Part shown: positions 63,059 through 64,000 of the stretch, one piece after another
Layout: each line of letters starts with the position of its first letter
How positions within the stretch are numbered: the first letter of the stretch is position 1
Origin: Pedobacter insulae
GTDB taxonomy: Bacteria > Bacteroidota > Bacteroidia > Sphingobacteriales > Sphingobacteriaceae
Length of the DNA stretch: 64,000 nt
Direction of reading: 5' to 3'
Assembly (NCBI RefSeq): GCF_900113525.1
Contig: NZ_FOPP01000001.1
Coordinates: 186,001-250,000, forward strand
Notes under the pieces: model-generated
Seen by the model: only the letters and a program-made list of their open reading frames with translations
Database searches by the model: none
Told to the model about the DNA's origin: nothing
Position numbers and translations under genes: made by a program

Positions 63059-64000
63059 TTAATTAACTTGATAAGTGAATGTTTCTCGGGCGAGATTACC
63101 CAATAAATCTATTCCTTCTATCACTATCCTATATAATCCTGGCTCATCAGTATTGAAGTATTCGAGCTTAAATTTTCCTTTTTCATCCGAAAGAATATTA
63201 GGATTCCAATAAACTGTTGTACGGAGGTCTGGCCTAGAATCGGGGTGAGTGTCATATTTGGGCGAATAAAATTGACGGCTAATTGCATAGCCTTTTGGAG
63301 AATAGGTAATAATACCTGGACTGTAAGTAGAGACCGAAGATGAACCGCCACGCTTTGTGGTGATCACTAAAACGCCGTTACCGCCTTGCGAACCATAGAT
63401 AGCCGTATTTCCGATGTTTTTTAATACTTCTATGGTTTCAATATCGAATACATTGATGTCATCCAAAGAAAAACCTGTCATCGACATACCATCTAAAACA
63501 ATATTCATTGGTCCAGAAGATTGACGTAAATAGGCTTGCCCATTCCGAACAGTTACACCGGCTATTCTGCCAGAAAGATACATAGAAAGTTGGGGTGTAT
63601 TTTCCAGATCTTTAGCAGTAATGATGGCGTCTGCACGGCCTGCGCCATTTAAGTTGCTGGAATGCTCAACTAATTTTTTCTGACCTACAATTTCTACCTT
63701 TTTAAGTTGGATAGTTTTACTGAGTACTCCCCGCTTGGTTAACTCATTAAAATAATCATCACTATTTTGTAGATAGTTTTTTAGTTGCTCGTTTACATTT
63801 ATTTCGATGTCTCCAATGTTTTTGTTGCTGGTAATCAACTGTCCCGGGATTATATCCAATGTAATCTGCACATCCCGTTTTCCTTTTTCGTTTCGTGCTT
63901 GGATAACAAATTTTGCACTGTCAGGAAACTCGAGTTTGTTAAAATTAAACCTGCCTTTAGCATCCGTTAATGTATCAATAGCAAAAATGCCAGCTGAAGA
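63059..64000 (-). CDS. Macroglobulin-like/plug protein, paralog 4 (5' end outside window)
   Basis: The last 313 codons of a fourth paralog; the frame is open to the window edge, so the start lies beyond base 64000. Visible parts are the end of a carboxypeptidase-regulatory segment (TLTDAKGRFNFNKLEFPDSA), a plug region with MNIVLDGMSMTGFSLDDINV and IETIEVLKNIGNTAIYG ending NGVLVITTKRGG, and the C-terminal beta domain (FYSPKYDTHPDSRPDLRTTVYW). A GTG at 63871 could look like a start but the upstream frame is clearly coding. It is 27 bases upstream of paralog 3. Confidence 0.85.
   Translation of the reverse strand, partial: SSAGIFAIDTLTDAKGRFNFNKLEFPDSAKFVIQARNEKGKRDVQITLDIIPGQLITSNKNIGDIEINVNEQLKNYLQNSDDYFNELTKRGVLSKTIQLKKVEIVGQKKLVEHSSNLNGAGRADAIITAKDLENTPQLSMYLSGRIAGVTVRNGQAYLRQSSGPMNIVLDGMSMTGFSLDDINVFDIETIEVLKNIGNTAIYGSQGGNGVLVITTKRGGSSSVSTYSPGIITYSPKGYAISRQFYSPKYDTHPDSRPDLRTTVYWNPNILSDEKGKFKLEYFNTDEPGLYRIVIEGIDLLGNLARETFTYQVN

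Noticed and set aside
63871..63873. GTG as the start of the gene at the right edge
   Set aside because: The frame stays open and protein-like to the window end, so the GTG is an internal valine codon.
1..64000. Search for CRISPR arrays, tRNA or rRNA genes, insertion sequences and prophage
   Set aside because: By eye I saw no regularly spaced repeats with unique spacers, no cloverleaf-like sequence, no transposase or integrase frame and no phage structural gene. A dedicated RNA-gene search was not possible.

Overview
The window looks like a chromosomal stretch of a Bacteroidota bacterium, most likely Sphingobacteriaceae (Pedobacter-like). The grounds are an AT-rich composition, a short NuoG, a divergent GldJ/PorV pair of the type IX secretion/gliding machinery, TAnnTTTG-type -7 promoter boxes, few Shine-Dalgarno sites, outer-membrane barrel proteins with carboxypeptidase-regulatory and TonB-plug domains, and a tricorn-like S41 protease. 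The genus is an inference from protein style, not from a marker gene. I saw no rRNA, tRNA, CRISPR array, insertion sequence or prophage.

Layout. 1-9820: the distal part of a complex I operon (end of nuoE, then nuoF to nuoN), carrying a palindromic repeat element between nuoI and nuoJ and half of the same element after nuoF. 9867-14355: DedA membrane protein, pyrophosphatase, CNNM/CorC-type transporter, RsmE, a DUF4159 protein and a biotin-carrier protein, closely packed. 14356-17852: gldJ and, divergently, porV-ispF. 17853-20139 (minus): pirin, YceI, a Crp/Fnr regulator and a 55-residue FeoB-associated Cys-rich membrane protein. 20156-26084: a five-gene minus-strand cluster of two ATP-grasp-like ligases, a GCS2-type carboxylate-amine ligase, a class I glutamine amidotransferase and an esterase, with a second esterase divergent from it. 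It reads as a pathway for making a peptide- or amide-linked small molecule of unknown structure and is the best candidate for an undescribed system. 26115-29786: a voltage-gated-type K+ channel with a zinc-ribbon tail, typA with its terminator, an 11-bp tandem repeat array and a periplasmic thioredoxin.

29795-37974: DJ-1/PfpI protein, two glycosyltransferases, a tricorn-like protease, a methyltransferase and a rhomboid protease. 37971-50380: an unbroken minus-strand run holding a GH29 fucosidase, a glycosyltransferase, two methyltransferases and a flippase (a glycan-assembly group), then a small lipoprotein with a duplicated Cys/His motif, DinB, a YjjG-like nucleotidase, upp and two tandem outer-membrane barrel proteins. 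50484-53453: single-Cys thioredoxin-like protein, clpS, fabH and a Smr-domain protein.

53454-64000 (minus): four paralogous, secreted, macroglobulin-like proteins (MG2-like start, TonB-plug-like region in at least two, no barrel, shared C-terminal beta domain), interrupted by a pair resembling delta3,delta2-enoyl-CoA isomerase and 2,4-dienoyl-CoA reductase, the auxiliary enzymes of unsaturated fatty-acid oxidation. Two neighbouring paralogs share a nearly identical 238-bp 3' end although the rest has diverged, which is the mark of recent gene conversion.
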